DNA of 64,000 nucleotides from Nocardia cyriacigeorgica (GCF_029868385.1 NZ_JARWNX010000061.1:211816-275815), one strand, 5' to 3'. Counted from the first letter of the stretch, positions 11,446 through 20,603 are shown. A program made the numbers and translations. The notes: a model not told the origin generated them from the sequence alone.

Positions 11446-11679
11446 CTATGCGGTGGTGCCCGACGATCCGCTCTGGAGCAGTCCGAGCAGGTCGACGAGC
11501 AGGAACTTCACCAGCGGATTGGTGCATCCCTGGGCACCGCACCCGACGTCGGCGGAGCCGAGCATCGGTCCGTCGACAAACGCCTGCTGCGGGGCGGCGG
11601 CGGCAGTCGTCGCGGTGGCGAATTGAGCCGCGGGCAGGAGCGCGGCGGTGATGGCCACGGCGGCGAGAGTGCGTTTCAC
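11446..11679 (-). CDS. small secreted hypothetical protein
   Basis: A 77-residue protein with a clear Sec signal peptide (MKRTLAAVAITAALLPAA... ending near ATAAAA) and a short mature part with two cysteines (GCGAQGC) and a hydrophobic tail segment (LVKFLLVDLLGLLQSG). It resembles the many small exported proteins of Nocardia with no assigned role. The two close cysteines could form a disulfide or an intermolecular bridge. A GGAG-like ribosome site lies just upstream of the ATG. It converges on the mycolyltransferase gene and shares its terminator. Confidence 0.7.
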   Translation of the reverse strand: MKRTLAAVAITAALLPAAQFATATTAAAAPQQAFVDGPMLGSADVGCGAQGCTNPLVKFLLVDLLGLLQSGSSGTTA

Positions 11680-11916
11680 TTGATCCTCCAGGTTGCTTCG
11701 GTCCCCCGACCATCTCGGAGGTTATGGCTGCGGTGGCGCGCCTGCCAGACCCCAATGTGAGGGCCGCCAGCGCTCCGGCCATGCTGGCCGAGTGCTTCGC
11801 TGTCTGGTCTGCCGAGCCGGTCCCGCTGCGGCTGCACCACCGATTTCGCGGCACACGACCACCCGCGGTGAGCGCGCGGCCGACTGATCTAATGATCGAG
11901 CCGGAGGGAGAACAGG

Positions 11917-13266
11917 GTGTCGGATACCGACAGCGAAGACAGCATGGGCCGACCGTCGCGGGCGGTGAGTGGGTGGACCACCGGGTTGGTGTGCGTGTCC
12001 ATCGTGGCCTGCGGAGTGATCGTCGGTGGGCTGTTGCACGAGCCCGAACCGGAGTTGACCACCGCCCCGCCCACGACGACCACGGCTGCGCCGCCGGAAC
12101 CGGAGGAGGAATACACCTACCTCACGCCGTCGGTGACGTATCCGACGCAGATACCGGGCTGCGACACCGTAGATCCCCCTGGTGAGGGCGGATTGTTCGG
12201 GTGGGTCGCGGTGAACGAGTTCGGCTACGACAACCCCGCCCATCCCTGGTTCTCCGGTCCCAAAGCGGTCGCCATGTCGGCGGCCCTGCACGATGCGCTC
12301 CCCGATGCGGTCGTTCTCGACTTCGCCCCCAACGACGCCTCACTGTTCTTCCAGCCGATCCTCGGCGACCCCGAAACCACCGAGTTCGACAGCTTCACCA
12401 ACGCGCGGGCGTCGCTGCGCCGAGGGGACCGGGCGGGCTCGTTGTCGGTGTCGGTTCGCAGGTCCGATGATCCGATACCGTCCTGTGTCGCAGGGCAACT
12501 CGACGAACGTCGCAGGCTCGACGATGCCACCGTCGACACCCACGATTCCTGGTCGGAGACCAACGGTGTCCGCACTCTGTCCCGCAGCGCCACCGCGTAT
12601 CTGTCGGACGGCACCGTGGTGATCGCGCGCGCCACCGACGCCCCCGACGGCAGCGATCCGACCGGCACCGTACCGCTGACCATCGATGAACTCGTCACGT
12701 TGGCGACCGTCCCCGGTGTGCGCGTCACCGCCGCGGTACCGCCGGGAACACCACAGCCGCCCGAACCCTGTTCGGTCACCGACGACCAGAGCCCACCGAT
12801 CGATGAGGCGACGGCGCGACGTCTGGACGCGGCGCTGGCAGAGCTGCCGATGGAAGGCCTGAGCTTCGACCGGCCGCTCGGGCAGCTGCGTCCCGCCGGC
12901 TCCGGCCGCGGTGGACTGTGCCAGACCGTCCGGGTCGCCGAGGGCGACCGGCAGTCGCAGCTGAGCATTTCGATCACCACCGGTCGATCCATGCCCAACG
13001 AACCCGCGCAACCCTCCGCCGATACCGACACGGTCGCTGGTCGACGGCTGCCGGATGGCTCGGTCATCGAGATCCGCGAGTCGAGATACGCCACCCCCGG
13101 GGGCGCCGGCGGGTGGGCACAGCGGTCCGACCGCACCGTCACCGTGACCCGACCGTCCGGCACCGAGGTTCAGGTGTCGTCCACCGCCACCGAGCCCGGT
13201 GAACCCCTGTCCACCGCGCGACTCGAAGCGATCGCGGCGGCCCCCGGACTGGAGGTCCAGCGATGA
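11917..13266 (+). CDS. membrane-anchored extracytoplasmic protein with duplicated domain
   Basis: A 449-residue protein not recognised by family. One transmembrane anchor (residues ~26-46, TTGLVCVSIVACGVIVGGLL) is followed by a Pro/Thr/Glu linker and a large extracellular part. That part seems to be two related modules. Each contains a cysteine pair (GCDTVD...SCVAG; PEPCSV...GLCQTV), then a strand-rich stretch ending in DGTVVIARATDAP or DGSVIEIRESRYA, and a short helix with a similar ending (ELVTLATVPGVRV; RLEAIAAAPGLEV). GTG start with GGAGGGAG six bases upstream. It overlaps the next gene by four bases (ATGA), so the two are translationally coupled and probably work together at the cell surface. 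It resembles DUF3558-type exported proteins only loosely. Confidence 0.72.
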   Translation: MSDTDSEDSMGRPSRAVSGWTTGLVCVSIVACGVIVGGLLHEPEPELTTAPPTTTTAAPPEPEEEYTYLTPSVTYPTQIPGCDTVDPPGEGGLFGWVAVNEFGYDNPAHPWFSGPKAVAMSAALHDALPDAVVLDFAPNDASLFFQPILGDPETTEFDSFTNARASLRRGDRAGSLSVSVRRSDDPIPSCVAGQLDERRRLDDATVDTHDSWSETNGVRTLSRSATAYLSDGTVVIARATDAPDGSDPTGTVPLTIDELVTLATVPGVRVTAAVPPGTPQPPEPCSVTDDQSPPIDEATARRLDAALAELPMEGLSFDRPLGQLRPAGSGRGGLCQTVRVAEGDRQSQLSISITTGRSMPNEPAQPSADTDTVAGRRLPDGSVIEIRESRYATPGGAGGWAQRSDRTVTVTRPSGTEVQVSSTATEPGEPLSTARLEAIAAAPGLEVQR

Positions 13267-14657
13267 ATGCGGGCATGCGCAATCTGGTGCTCGCCGCCGT
13301 GGCCGCCGTCGTCACGAGCGCGGGCGCCGTTGCGGTGTTGACGCAGCCGCACGACACCACGCGCAAGATCACCGGTACCGGCGACGCCGCACCCGGTCTG
13401 GCCTGGTCGGTCGACGCGGCCGCGACCTATGGCGAGGCATTCGCCGAGTTCCGCGATCCGGCCTATGGCACCGAATACGACCTCGGTGGTGCCGGTTTCA
13501 TCGACGCCGGTGACACCCTCGTCACGGTGATCGGGGTGTCCGGCGACGATATGGCGCTGCGCGAACCGCGGATGTACGGATTCGACGCGGACACCGGCGA
13601 GCAGCGTTGGCAGGCGCCCGCTTCCGACCTGGGTGGTTGCGCGGACGTCCCGGTCGACGGCGCGCTGATCTGCTATACGTCGGTGTCGGCCGAGGAACCC
13701 GCGGTGATCGGATACGACCTCGACAGCGGCGCGGTGACCCGCACACCCGTCGATTGGATGGTCTTCGCCATCGCCGCCGTCGATGATCGGGTCTATCTCG
13801 CGGAGGGCGATGTCGAATCCGATGATGTCCGAGTGCATTCCGGCACGCTCGCCGATCCCGACGCCCACTGGTCCAGATCATTCGCCATGGGCACGGCATG
13901 GGAGAGCCTGCCCTTCGACGCGCTCGATGTCACGCACGGGCAGGGTGTGTTCACGCTGGGTGCGGATCTGGCCGGATTCGACCTGGCGACCGGCGACCCC
14001 ACATGGAACGCCGAACTGAACGGATGTTCGCGCACCACAACGACATCCGACGCACTGCTCCTGCGTGTCACCACCGAATGCGACGGCTACCGGATCACCG
14101 GCACCGATCTCCTCGACCGCACCGGCCGCACTCTGGCCGCCACGGATCGACCGGGCGTGCACGACCTGACGCTTGACCTGCCCACCGACGACACCATCCC
14201 CGTCCTCATCGACGACACCGCCTACGACCGCCGCGATGGCACCGTCCGCTGGACCAGCCCCGACCTCGTCTACACCGCGCCCGATTCGGGCGAGGGTGCT
14301 CCCGCGATCCGCGGCGCCGCGACCGCGATCCTCGGCGATATCGCGCTCCTCCAGGACCACGCCGCACACACCGTCTCCGGCCTGGATCTGCGTACCGGAC
14401 AACGCCTCTGGCGCACCGACTCCGACGGATTCGCCTCCGCCCGAGCCTGGGACACCGACATCGCTCTCCTCACCGACACCATCGGGTTCCGCGCCCTCGA
14501 TCCCCGCACCGGCGAAACCGTCTGGACCGCCCCCTTCCGCGCCATCGACGCCGACCCCGACGCACTCACCGACAATGGTGAACTCACCGCCCGCTCCCCC
14601 GGCCACTTCTTCTTCGCCGCACCACGCACGATGATCGCCCTGCGCCCCTTGGATTGA
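13263..14657 (+). CDS. exported PQQ-like beta-propeller protein
   Basis: A 464-residue protein with an N-terminal signal or anchor (NLVLAAVAAVVTSAGAVAVL) and a seven- to eight-bladed PQQ-like beta-propeller. Blade signatures recur: MYGFDADTGEQRWQ, LAGFDLATGDPTWN, DRRDGTVRWTSP, VSGLDLRTGQRLWRT and FRALDPRTGETVWTAP. There is no catalytic motif, so the fold suggests a scaffold or binding protein (as in BamB) rather than a quinoprotein dehydrogenase. Several cysteines may form disulfides. Start and upstream stop overlap as ATGA. Paired with the preceding anchored protein; function unknown. Confidence 0.8.
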   Translation: MNAGMRNLVLAAVAAVVTSAGAVAVLTQPHDTTRKITGTGDAAPGLAWSVDAAATYGEAFAEFRDPAYGTEYDLGGAGFIDAGDTLVTVIGVSGDDMALREPRMYGFDADTGEQRWQAPASDLGGCADVPVDGALICYTSVSAEEPAVIGYDLDSGAVTRTPVDWMVFAIAAVDDRVYLAEGDVESDDVRVHSGTLADPDAHWSRSFAMGTAWESLPFDALDVTHGQGVFTLGADLAGFDLATGDPTWNAELNGCSRTTTTSDALLLRVTTECDGYRITGTDLLDRTGRTLAATDRPGVHDLTLDLPTDDTIPVLIDDTAYDRRDGTVRWTSPDLVYTAPDSGEGAPAIRGAATAILGDIALLQDHAAHTVSGLDLRTGQRLWRTDSDGFASARAWDTDIALLTDTIGFRALDPRTGETVWTAPFRAIDADPDALTDNGELTARSPGHFFFAAPRTMIALRPLD

Positions 14658-14940
14658 AGCCACACACACTCGGGCCGTGCTCACAACGTGCACCGGACTC
14701 CGACTTCGTGGATCGCCGGAGGCGCGAGGGGTGGTCCCCGGAGTGTGGGGACCGGGTAGTCCTCACTGTGGCGCTGCGCGTAGCGATCCCGGCCCGGAAG
14801 ACGCAGGAGCGAAGGCAGCATCGGGCAGTGCGTTGATCCATCCTCACCACGAACGTCGTAGCCGTGTACCCGCACATCGACATCGCGCTGGAAAGTTTTC
14901 ACCGATGCGATCTCTGTGATCGGCATCACCACTCGCAATG
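14658..14940. other. noncoding stretch before the copper promoter
   Basis: About 280 bp of lower coding likeness between the propeller gene and the copper-responsive promoter. Short frames here lack ribosome sites. No stable hairpin followed by T-run was seen. Together with the promoter and leader the gap reaches 366 bp. Confidence 0.35.
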
Positions 14941-14968
14941 TTGTCCACATACCCCCAGGGGGTATATG
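14941..14968 (+). promoter_or_regulatory. copper-responsive promoter with CsoR-type operator
   Basis: A perfect palindrome ATACCCCC-A-GGGGGTAT spans 14949-14965 and matches the known CsoR operator pattern of actinobacteria (TACCC...GGGTA with a G/C-rich centre). It sits between a possible -35 TTGTCC (14941-14946) and -10 TATATG (14963-14968), spacing 16. A bound repressor would occlude RNA polymerase. The downstream gene, 56 bp further, encodes a His-rich protein. No csoR gene is in the window, so the regulator acts from elsewhere. Operator identity is from motif and context. Confidence 0.82.
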
Positions 14969-15023
14969 TTCATTTTCAGAACAACAGCAGACAGCACAGC
15001 GACAAGCGATAAGGACGACGACG

Positions 15024-15893
15024 ATGAGCGCCAACCTCCACACCGGCCATTCGACGCACACCGGCCAAGCGAGCCACGCCGATCACGTGGCTCACGCCGA
15101 TCACGTGGCTCACGCCGACCACGCGACCCACACCGGGCACGGCAACCACTCGACCCACGGCGGCTCCGAGTTCCCCGGCGGCCTGCTGATCACCCAGGAC
15201 GGCTACACGCTCGAACTCGCCGAGACGATCCTTCACCCGGGTGAGGTCGATTTCCGGTTCCGGATCGTCGGCCCGGACGGGCGGGCGGTCACCGAATACA
15301 CGCCGATCCACGACAAGGAACTGCATCTGATCGTGGTGCCGCGGGAGTTGACCGGGTTCTGGCATGTACATCCCGAGCGGGCCGCCGACGGCACCTGGTC
15401 GGTCCGGTTGGATCTGCCGGAGGCGGGTGGGTATCGGGTGTTCACCGATATCGCGCCGCGCGAACTCGGCCGGACCATCACCCTCGGTGCGGATCTGGCA
15501 GTGGCGGGCGACTACACACCGCAGCCGGTGCCCGAACCGGCCCGGACGTTCCGGGTGGACGATTACGAGGTCGAGCTGGCGGGCGAACTCACCACCGGCG
15601 CCGGGAGCCTGCTCACGCTCACCGTCCACAAGGACGGCGCCCCCGTCACCGATTTGCAGCCGTATCTCGCGGCGTTCGGCCACCTCGTGATAATCCGCGG
15701 CGGCGATCTGGCCTACGTCCACGTCCACCCGAACGGCGAACCGGGCGACGGCGTCACCGCCCCCGGCCCGGACATCTCGTTCCACACCGCCGTCCCCGGC
15801 CCGGGAACCTACCGACTGTTCCTCGATTTCAAGCACGGTGACACCGTCCGCACCGCGGCTTTCACCGTGCGCACCGAGACGGCGAACCACTGA
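15024..15893 (+). CDS. His-triplet copper-associated protein with two HVHP domains
   Basis: A 289-residue protein. Residues 6-45 have histidine at every third position (13 His; only position 15 is replaced, by Gln), a probable metal-binding tail. Two related beta-rich domains follow: one with HDKELHLIVV...FWHVHPE...YRVFTD and one with FGHLVIIR...YVHVHPNGE...YRLFLDF, so the core is a duplication with conserved HVHP motifs. There is no signal peptide. The start is ATG 15024, after AAGGA; an in-frame ATG at 14916 is rejected because it lies upstream of the promoter. Such HVHP proteins are known beside copper exporters in actinobacteria. A chaperone or buffering role is inferred. Two exact 18-bp DNA repeats (15076-15111) encode part of the His tail. 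Confidence 0.78.
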   Translation: MSANLHTGHSTHTGQASHADHVAHADHVAHADHATHTGHGNHSTHGGSEFPGGLLITQDGYTLELAETILHPGEVDFRFRIVGPDGRAVTEYTPIHDKELHLIVVPRELTGFWHVHPERAADGTWSVRLDLPEAGGYRVFTDIAPRELGRTITLGADLAVAGDYTPQPVPEPARTFRVDDYEVELAGELTTGAGSLLTLTVHKDGAPVTDLQPYLAAFGHLVIIRGGDLAYVHVHPNGEPGDGVTAPGPDISFHTAVPGPGTYRLFLDFKHGDTVRTAAFTVRTETANH

Positions 15894-15993
15894 CCGATCC
15901 GGCCGGCCGCCGTCCGACGCCGATCACCGAACAGGCCGAGGGTGGCAGCCGACCGAGCCGGGAAGCCGGACATCCAGCCCGTCGGGAAACCGA

Positions 15994-17613
15994 TCAGCGC
16001 TGCTTGCTGGTGCGGGCGCGGCGACGGGCGGCCTGCATCTCGGCGAGTTCGCGTTCGAGTTCTTCGGCGATACGGAACTGCCCGGTGTCGTAGATGCTGG
16101 TGGCGTTGACGACCTCGTGCAGGGTGGGCTCGCCGTCGGCGGTCGCCTTGCCCTTGGTCTTGCGCCCGCGAGCCGCCTTGGCGGTGTCGGCCGCCATCGC
16201 GGCGCTGAACGCCGGTGCGGGCTCGGGCCGGTCGATGCTCACCGTCTGCGCCTGCGCGAGCGGCGTTTTGGCGACCGCGACGGTGTTGGCGCCGTTCTCG
16301 GACATCTTGGCCGCCGCCGAGGACGGCTGTTCGACGGATTTGGCGGCACCGTTCGACGAGCTGGCCGCGGTCGAGGCACCCGCCTTCGCACTGCCGACCG
16401 AGGACGAACCGTTCACCTTCACCGGCTCGGTGACAGCAGAGGTGGGCTCGGCCGCGGTCCGGGTGCCGTTGACCGCAACGCCGTTGCTGTCCGACGCTGC
16501 GCCGTTGGACGCGGCGCGTGCGGTCGGCGAGGCGGCGGTGAGGTCGGTGGAACCGAAGAACAACTCGTCGTCGAACGAGATCGGCACCTTCGGTGTCGTG
16601 GGTTTGCCGGAGGTGCGGAACGCGGCGCGCGGGGCGGCGGGCTCGGGGTTACGTTCGAGCACCTCGGTCTCCGCTTCGGGCTCGGGCACGACCTCCTCGA
16701 CCGGCTCCGCCTCCTCGGGCTCCGAAATCTCTTCCCGCACCACCACTTCCGACTCCATGCCCACCGGCTGCTGGAGCGCGTAGTCCGGCGCGCTGAGCCG
16801 GAAGCTGGAGATACTCGGCAGCCGGTTGCGGATCTGTTCGGCCGGATCGGGCAGTTCTTTGACCTGCTCGGTGGCGCGCGCGATGGCCAGACCGTATCGG
16901 GCGCTGACCGCGTCGTGGATGAGCAGCGCGACACCGATCATCACCGGTGCGACCGCGTGCACGGCCGCCTCGTACCAGGCGCCGTCACGGACGTAAGGGT
17001 AGGTGTTGAGGCTGACGGTCAGTGCCAGCAGGGCGATTTCGGCGGCGGCGACCTTCTGCCGATTGTCGACCACGCCCCATTCCGACACCTTGTTGGTGCC
17101 GATCATGATGATGATGAGGCAGACGCTGATCATCGCCTCGATCAGATAGCTGAACCAGTACAGCGGGTCGCCGGGCCCGCCGGGTGCGATGTTCTGTTGC
17201 ACATTGACCGCCGACCACAGCATTCCCGCGCCGACCACACCGGCCAGCGACCGCAGCGACCACGCGCGGTGCCGGTAGAGCGAGGCCAGTTTGGCGTGCG
17301 GGCTGGATTCGCGCTGCTGATTGGCGATTGCCTTACGGGCGAGCAAGAGATCTCGAATGTCGGCCTTCTCGATTTCTTCGGTGGTCTGTCTGGCTCGATC
17401 GGACGCGGCGGCGGCGGCCTGGGCCTGTTTCCAGCGTTGCGCTCGGTCCTGGACCCGAATGCGCTCGGCGAGTTCACGTTCGGCGTGCAGCTCGTCTTCC
17501 GACAGCGCATCGGTGAGCGCCGGATCGAACTGGTACGCCAGGCGGCCGCGGGCCTTCTCGACCCGCCGCGCCAGCTGCGTGACCTCGTCTTCGATGGGGT
17601 GCTCGATGGTCAC
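15994..17613 (-). CDS. multi-pass membrane protein with long disordered tail
   Basis: About 539 residues, family not recognised. The N-terminal ~110 residues are charged and helical (AERIRVQDRAQRWKQA..., coiled-coil-like). Then come four hydrophobic segments (~125-140 SLAGVVGAGMLWSAV, ~155-175 WFSYLIEAMISVCLIIIMI, ~190-205 AAEIALLALTVSL, ~220-238 HAVAPVMIGVALLIHDA). The remaining ~300 residues are Glu-, Ala- and Ser-rich and low complexity, ending in a basic patch (RRRARTSKQR). The membrane part vaguely recalls DUF2637/Spd-type transfer proteins of actinobacterial plasmids, but I would not assign that. The start is taken as GTG 17613 with GGGAG five bases upstream. It has no operon partner. 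Confidence 0.7.
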   Translation of the reverse strand: MTIEHPIEDEVTQLARRVEKARGRLAYQFDPALTDALSEDELHAERELAERIRVQDRAQRWKQAQAAAAASDRARQTTEEIEKADIRDLLLARKAIANQQRESSPHAKLASLYRHRAWSLRSLAGVVGAGMLWSAVNVQQNIAPGGPGDPLYWFSYLIEAMISVCLIIIMIGTNKVSEWGVVDNRQKVAAAEIALLALTVSLNTYPYVRDGAWYEAAVHAVAPVMIGVALLIHDAVSARYGLAIARATEQVKELPDPAEQIRNRLPSISSFRLSAPDYALQQPVGMESEVVVREEISEPEEAEPVEEVVPEPEAETEVLERNPEPAAPRAAFRTSGKPTTPKVPISFDDELFFGSTDLTAASPTARAASNGAASDSNGVAVNGTRTAAEPTSAVTEPVKVNGSSSVGSAKAGASTAASSSNGAAKSVEQPSSAAAKMSENGANTVAVAKTPLAQAQTVSIDRPEPAPAFSAAMAADTAKAARGRKTKGKATADGEPTLHEVVNATSIYDTGQFRIAEELERELAEMQAARRRARTSKQR

Positions 17614-17896
17614 ATCGACTCCCGGCGGCAGAGATCGGATGACGGGCAGGCGGTCACACGTGGCAGTGGCACCCCACATTCATAGTCGATGCACCGTTGT
17701 CGGCGAAACCATGGATTCACCAATTTCGGTGACGATGCCGTACCGAGGCCCGATCCGACCGGTTTCGGGTCCGAAATGCCGCGAATGCGCACTGCCCCAA
17801 GGCCGTCAGTGGATAGCTCGGTCGAGGTCGACAGCCGCCACGAGCCGACCGACCCCGTGACCGCCGACACAATAGCTGCCTGTATAGTTTCCCGAC
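17614..17896. other. intergenic region between divergent genes
   Basis: Roughly 420 bp separate the divergent membrane-protein and efflux genes (to 18037). This left part shows no credible gene; overlapping frames on both strands lack ribosome sites. The right part contains the palindromic operator described next. Confidence 0.35.
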
Positions 17897-17922
17897 GCAA
17901 CTAGTTGCTGTTGCTAAACAAC
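17897..17922. promoter_or_regulatory. palindromic operator upstream of the efflux gene
   Basis: A perfect 12-bp palindrome GCAACTAGTTGC (17897-17908) is followed at once by a second inverted repeat GTTG-CTAAA-CAAC (17910-17922). The CAACTAGTTG core is typical of MarR-type repressor sites in front of drug-efflux genes. The efflux start is 116 bp downstream. No regulator gene is adjacent, so the binding protein is unknown. Confidence 0.55.
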
Positions 17923-18037
17923 TCTGCGGGGGCGGTGCGGATCCGGTCGAGCGCCGGTACATCCGGCCGACGGCAGCACCGTCCCGCCCACTCCCCTGCC
18001 CCACACCCCACGGCTACCAGATCAGGATCAGGCTCAG

Positions 18038-20581
18038 ATGACCACATCGACCACCCGGGCGGACACCGACCACCCGGAGACCGGCGAGGAGACCACCCTG
18101 TCACACCGGCAGGTGCTGACCATCCTCTCCGGTCTATTGCTCGGGATGTTCCTGGCCGCACTGGACCAGAACATCGTGAGCGTCGCGATCGTCAAGATCG
18201 CCAACAGCCTGCACGGCTTCGATGAACAGGCGTGGGCCACCACCGCCTATCTGATCACCGCGACCATCACCACACCGCTGTACGGCAAGCTCGCCGACAT
18301 CTACGGTCGCAAACCGTTCTATCTGATCGCGATCGGGCTGTTCGTCATCGGCTCGGTGGCCTGCACCTTCGCCACGTCGATGTATCAACTGGCCGCGTTC
18401 CGCGCCTTCCAAGGGCTCGGCGCGGGAGGTCTGATGTCGTTGGCGTTCACGATCATCGGCGATATCGTTCCGGCCCGCGAACGCGTGCGGTACCAGGGCT
18501 ATTTCATGATCGTCTTCGGTGGTGCGACGGTGCTCGGCCCGGTGCTGGGCGGCTTCTTCTCCGATTACGACTTCCTCGGTGGTATCGAGGGCTGGCGCTG
18601 GGTATTCCTGGTGAACGTGCCGGTCGGGGTGCTCGCGATGATCGTGGTCGCCAAGGTGCTCAACGTCCCGCATCAACGGCAGAACCATCGCATCGACTGG
18701 CTCGGTGCGATCGCCCTCGCCGTCTGCGTGGTGCCGCTGCTGATCGTGGCCGAACAGGGCAGATACTGGGGCTGGGATTCTACCGAGGCGCTGACCTGCT
18801 ACGGCATCGGCGCGGCGGGACTGCTGCTGTTCGTACTGATCGAATACCTGATGAAGGACGCCGCGCTCATCCCGCTGCGGCTGTTCAAGAATTCCACTTT
18901 CAGCGTCACCATCGCCGGTGGCTTCATCGTGGGTGTGGCGATGTTCGGCGCGATCACCATGGTGCCGCAGTACTTCCAGGTGGTGCGCGGCTATTCGCCG
19001 ACCAAGGCTGGCCTGCTGATGCTGCCGCTGGTGCTCGGCATCATGGTGGGCTCCGGCGTGGCGGGCCAGATCACCAAACGCACCGGCCGCTACAAGATCC
19101 TGCCGGTGGCGGGCACGTTCATCATCGCGGTCGGCGCGGTGCTGTACGCCCAGGTGCACTACGACAGCGCGCTGTGGCAGCCGCTGGTCTACGGCGGCGT
19201 GATCGGGCTCGGCCTCGGCTGCTGTATGCAGACACTGATCATCGCCGCGCAGAACGCGGGCCCACGCTCGGATATGGGGGTGTCCACCGCGTCGGCGACG
19301 TTCTTCCGGCAGATGGGCGGCACTCTCGGCGTCGCGATCTTCCTGACCATCCTGTTCAATCTGCTGCCGCGCAAGATCACCGAGGCGTTCGGCGGACAGT
19401 TGCCGCCCGGATTCGATGCGGCCGCCCTCGGCGCCTTGCAGAGCAATACCAGCGGAATCGCGACGCTGCCGCCACAGGTGCGGGAGCCGATCCTGACCGG
19501 ATTCACCGATTCCATGCAGGGCGTGTTCTACGCCGCCGCCGCGGTGGCGCTGCTGGCCTGCGTGGTGTTGATGTTCATGAAAGAGATCCCGCTCCAGGAC
19601 GCACCGGCGCCCGCCACGCGACCCGATCCGGAACACGCCCATGACGCCGCGGTCGCGAAGGACAGCGCGTCCGCATGGGACGAGGACCAGGTGTGGGAGG
19701 GCGCGGCGCAGGCGCTGTCGGAGCCGGAACCCGTCCTGGCCGCCGCGGCGGCGCGTCACGCCGAGGCCAATGGGCATGCCGGGCACGACCGCACCGCGAC
19801 GGCCTCGATCGACTCCGGCGAGGTGTCACTCACCGGACGGGTGCACCGCGAGGACGGACATCCGGTACCCGATGTGGCGCTGACACTGATCGATCAGCGG
19901 GGACGTCAAGCGGCGCGCACCACCGGCGACGCGCACGGCGAATTCGTATTCGGGACCGCCGACGCGGGCAGCTACGTGCTGATCGCCTCGGCGAGCGGAC
20001 ACCAACCGGCCGCGGTCAATGTGACGGTCGGGCCCCAGCCACAACGGCTTGACCTCACGCTGCTCGGCTCCGGACGGCTGTCCGGGGTGGTGCGTTCGGC
20101 GGGCAGTGGTGACCCGCTGACCGGTGCGACGGTGACGCTGACCGATCAGCGCGGTGAGGTCGTCGCGACGGCGGTGACCGGCGCGGACGGCACCTACACG
20201 TGCGAAGGCGTCGTCGCGGGGTCGTACACGCTGGTGGCGGTGGCCGACCATATGCGGCCCGACGCGATCACCCTGTCGGTGCCCGATACCGGCAGGCTGC
20301 GCCACGATATCGAGCTCACGCCGATGGCGGTGCTCGTCGGTACGGCCGCCACCGCGGACGGCCGCACGATTTCCGACGCCCAGATCACCGTGCTCGACGA
20401 CACCGGCGAACTGACCGCCACCGCACGCACCGACGAGCACGGACGCTATACCGTGCCGGATCTGCCTGTCGGCCGGTACACGATCGTGGCGCGGGGCTAT
20501 CCGGCGGTCACCGGTCAGGTGCTGGTGTCGGGTGGGGAGGTCTCCCACGACGTGCGGCTGGGGTACGACACGGAGAACTGA
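18038..20581 (+). CDS. DHA2 (EmrB/QacA) MFS efflux pump with three C-terminal beta-sandwich repeats
   Basis: An 847-residue protein. Residues ~25-515 are a 14-helix drug:proton antiporter of the DHA2 family: LDQNIVSVAI in helix 1, motif A GKLADIYGRKPF, motif C GGATVLGPVLGG, and a late RQMGGTLGVAIF motif. After an acidic, His-containing linker (~515-590) come three tandem carboxypeptidase-regulatory-like domains starting near residues 593, 678 and 762. Each has a G-x-V...P-x-A/V-x-V-T-L...G-x-Y/F...A-G-x-Y core (for example VAGSYTLVAVA, LPVGRYTIVARG). DHA2 pumps usually end near 500 residues. In a 14-helix topology both termini are cytosolic, so the repeats would face the cytoplasm. Substrates unknown. 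Confidence 0.9.
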   Translation: MTTSTTRADTDHPETGEETTLSHRQVLTILSGLLLGMFLAALDQNIVSVAIVKIANSLHGFDEQAWATTAYLITATITTPLYGKLADIYGRKPFYLIAIGLFVIGSVACTFATSMYQLAAFRAFQGLGAGGLMSLAFTIIGDIVPARERVRYQGYFMIVFGGATVLGPVLGGFFSDYDFLGGIEGWRWVFLVNVPVGVLAMIVVAKVLNVPHQRQNHRIDWLGAIALAVCVVPLLIVAEQGRYWGWDSTEALTCYGIGAAGLLLFVLIEYLMKDAALIPLRLFKNSTFSVTIAGGFIVGVAMFGAITMVPQYFQVVRGYSPTKAGLLMLPLVLGIMVGSGVAGQITKRTGRYKILPVAGTFIIAVGAVLYAQVHYDSALWQPLVYGGVIGLGLGCCMQTLIIAAQNAGPRSDMGVSTASATFFRQMGGTLGVAIFLTILFNLLPRKITEAFGGQLPPGFDAAALGALQSNTSGIATLPPQVREPILTGFTDSMQGVFYAAAAVALLACVVLMFMKEIPLQDAPAPATRPDPEHAHDAAVAKDSASAWDEDQVWEGAAQALSEPEPVLAAAAARHAEANGHAGHDRTATASIDSGEVSLTGRVHREDGHPVPDVALTLIDQRGRQAARTTGDAHGEFVFGTADAGSYVLIASASGHQPAAVNVTVGPQPQRLDLTLLGSGRLSGVVRSAGSGDPLTGATVTLTDQRGEVVATAVTGADGTYTCEGVVAGSYTLVAVADHMRPDAITLSVPDTGRLRHDIELTPMAVLVGTAATADGRTISDAQITVLDDTGELTATARTDEHGRYTVPDLPVGRYTIVARGYPAVTGQVLVSGGEVSHDVRLGYDTEN

Positions 20582-20603
20582 GGTCGGCAGTTCACGGCCG
20601 ATC

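Noticed and set aside
14916..15023. Upstream in-frame extension of the His-triplet protein
   Set aside because: It begins upstream of the CsoR-type operator and -10 box, so would not be in the transcript; ATG 15024 has AAGGA in front.
15838..17685. 615-codon open frame antisense to the membrane protein at 15994-17613
   Set aside because: No family features; the reverse strand has transmembrane helices and a good GTG start with GGGAG.
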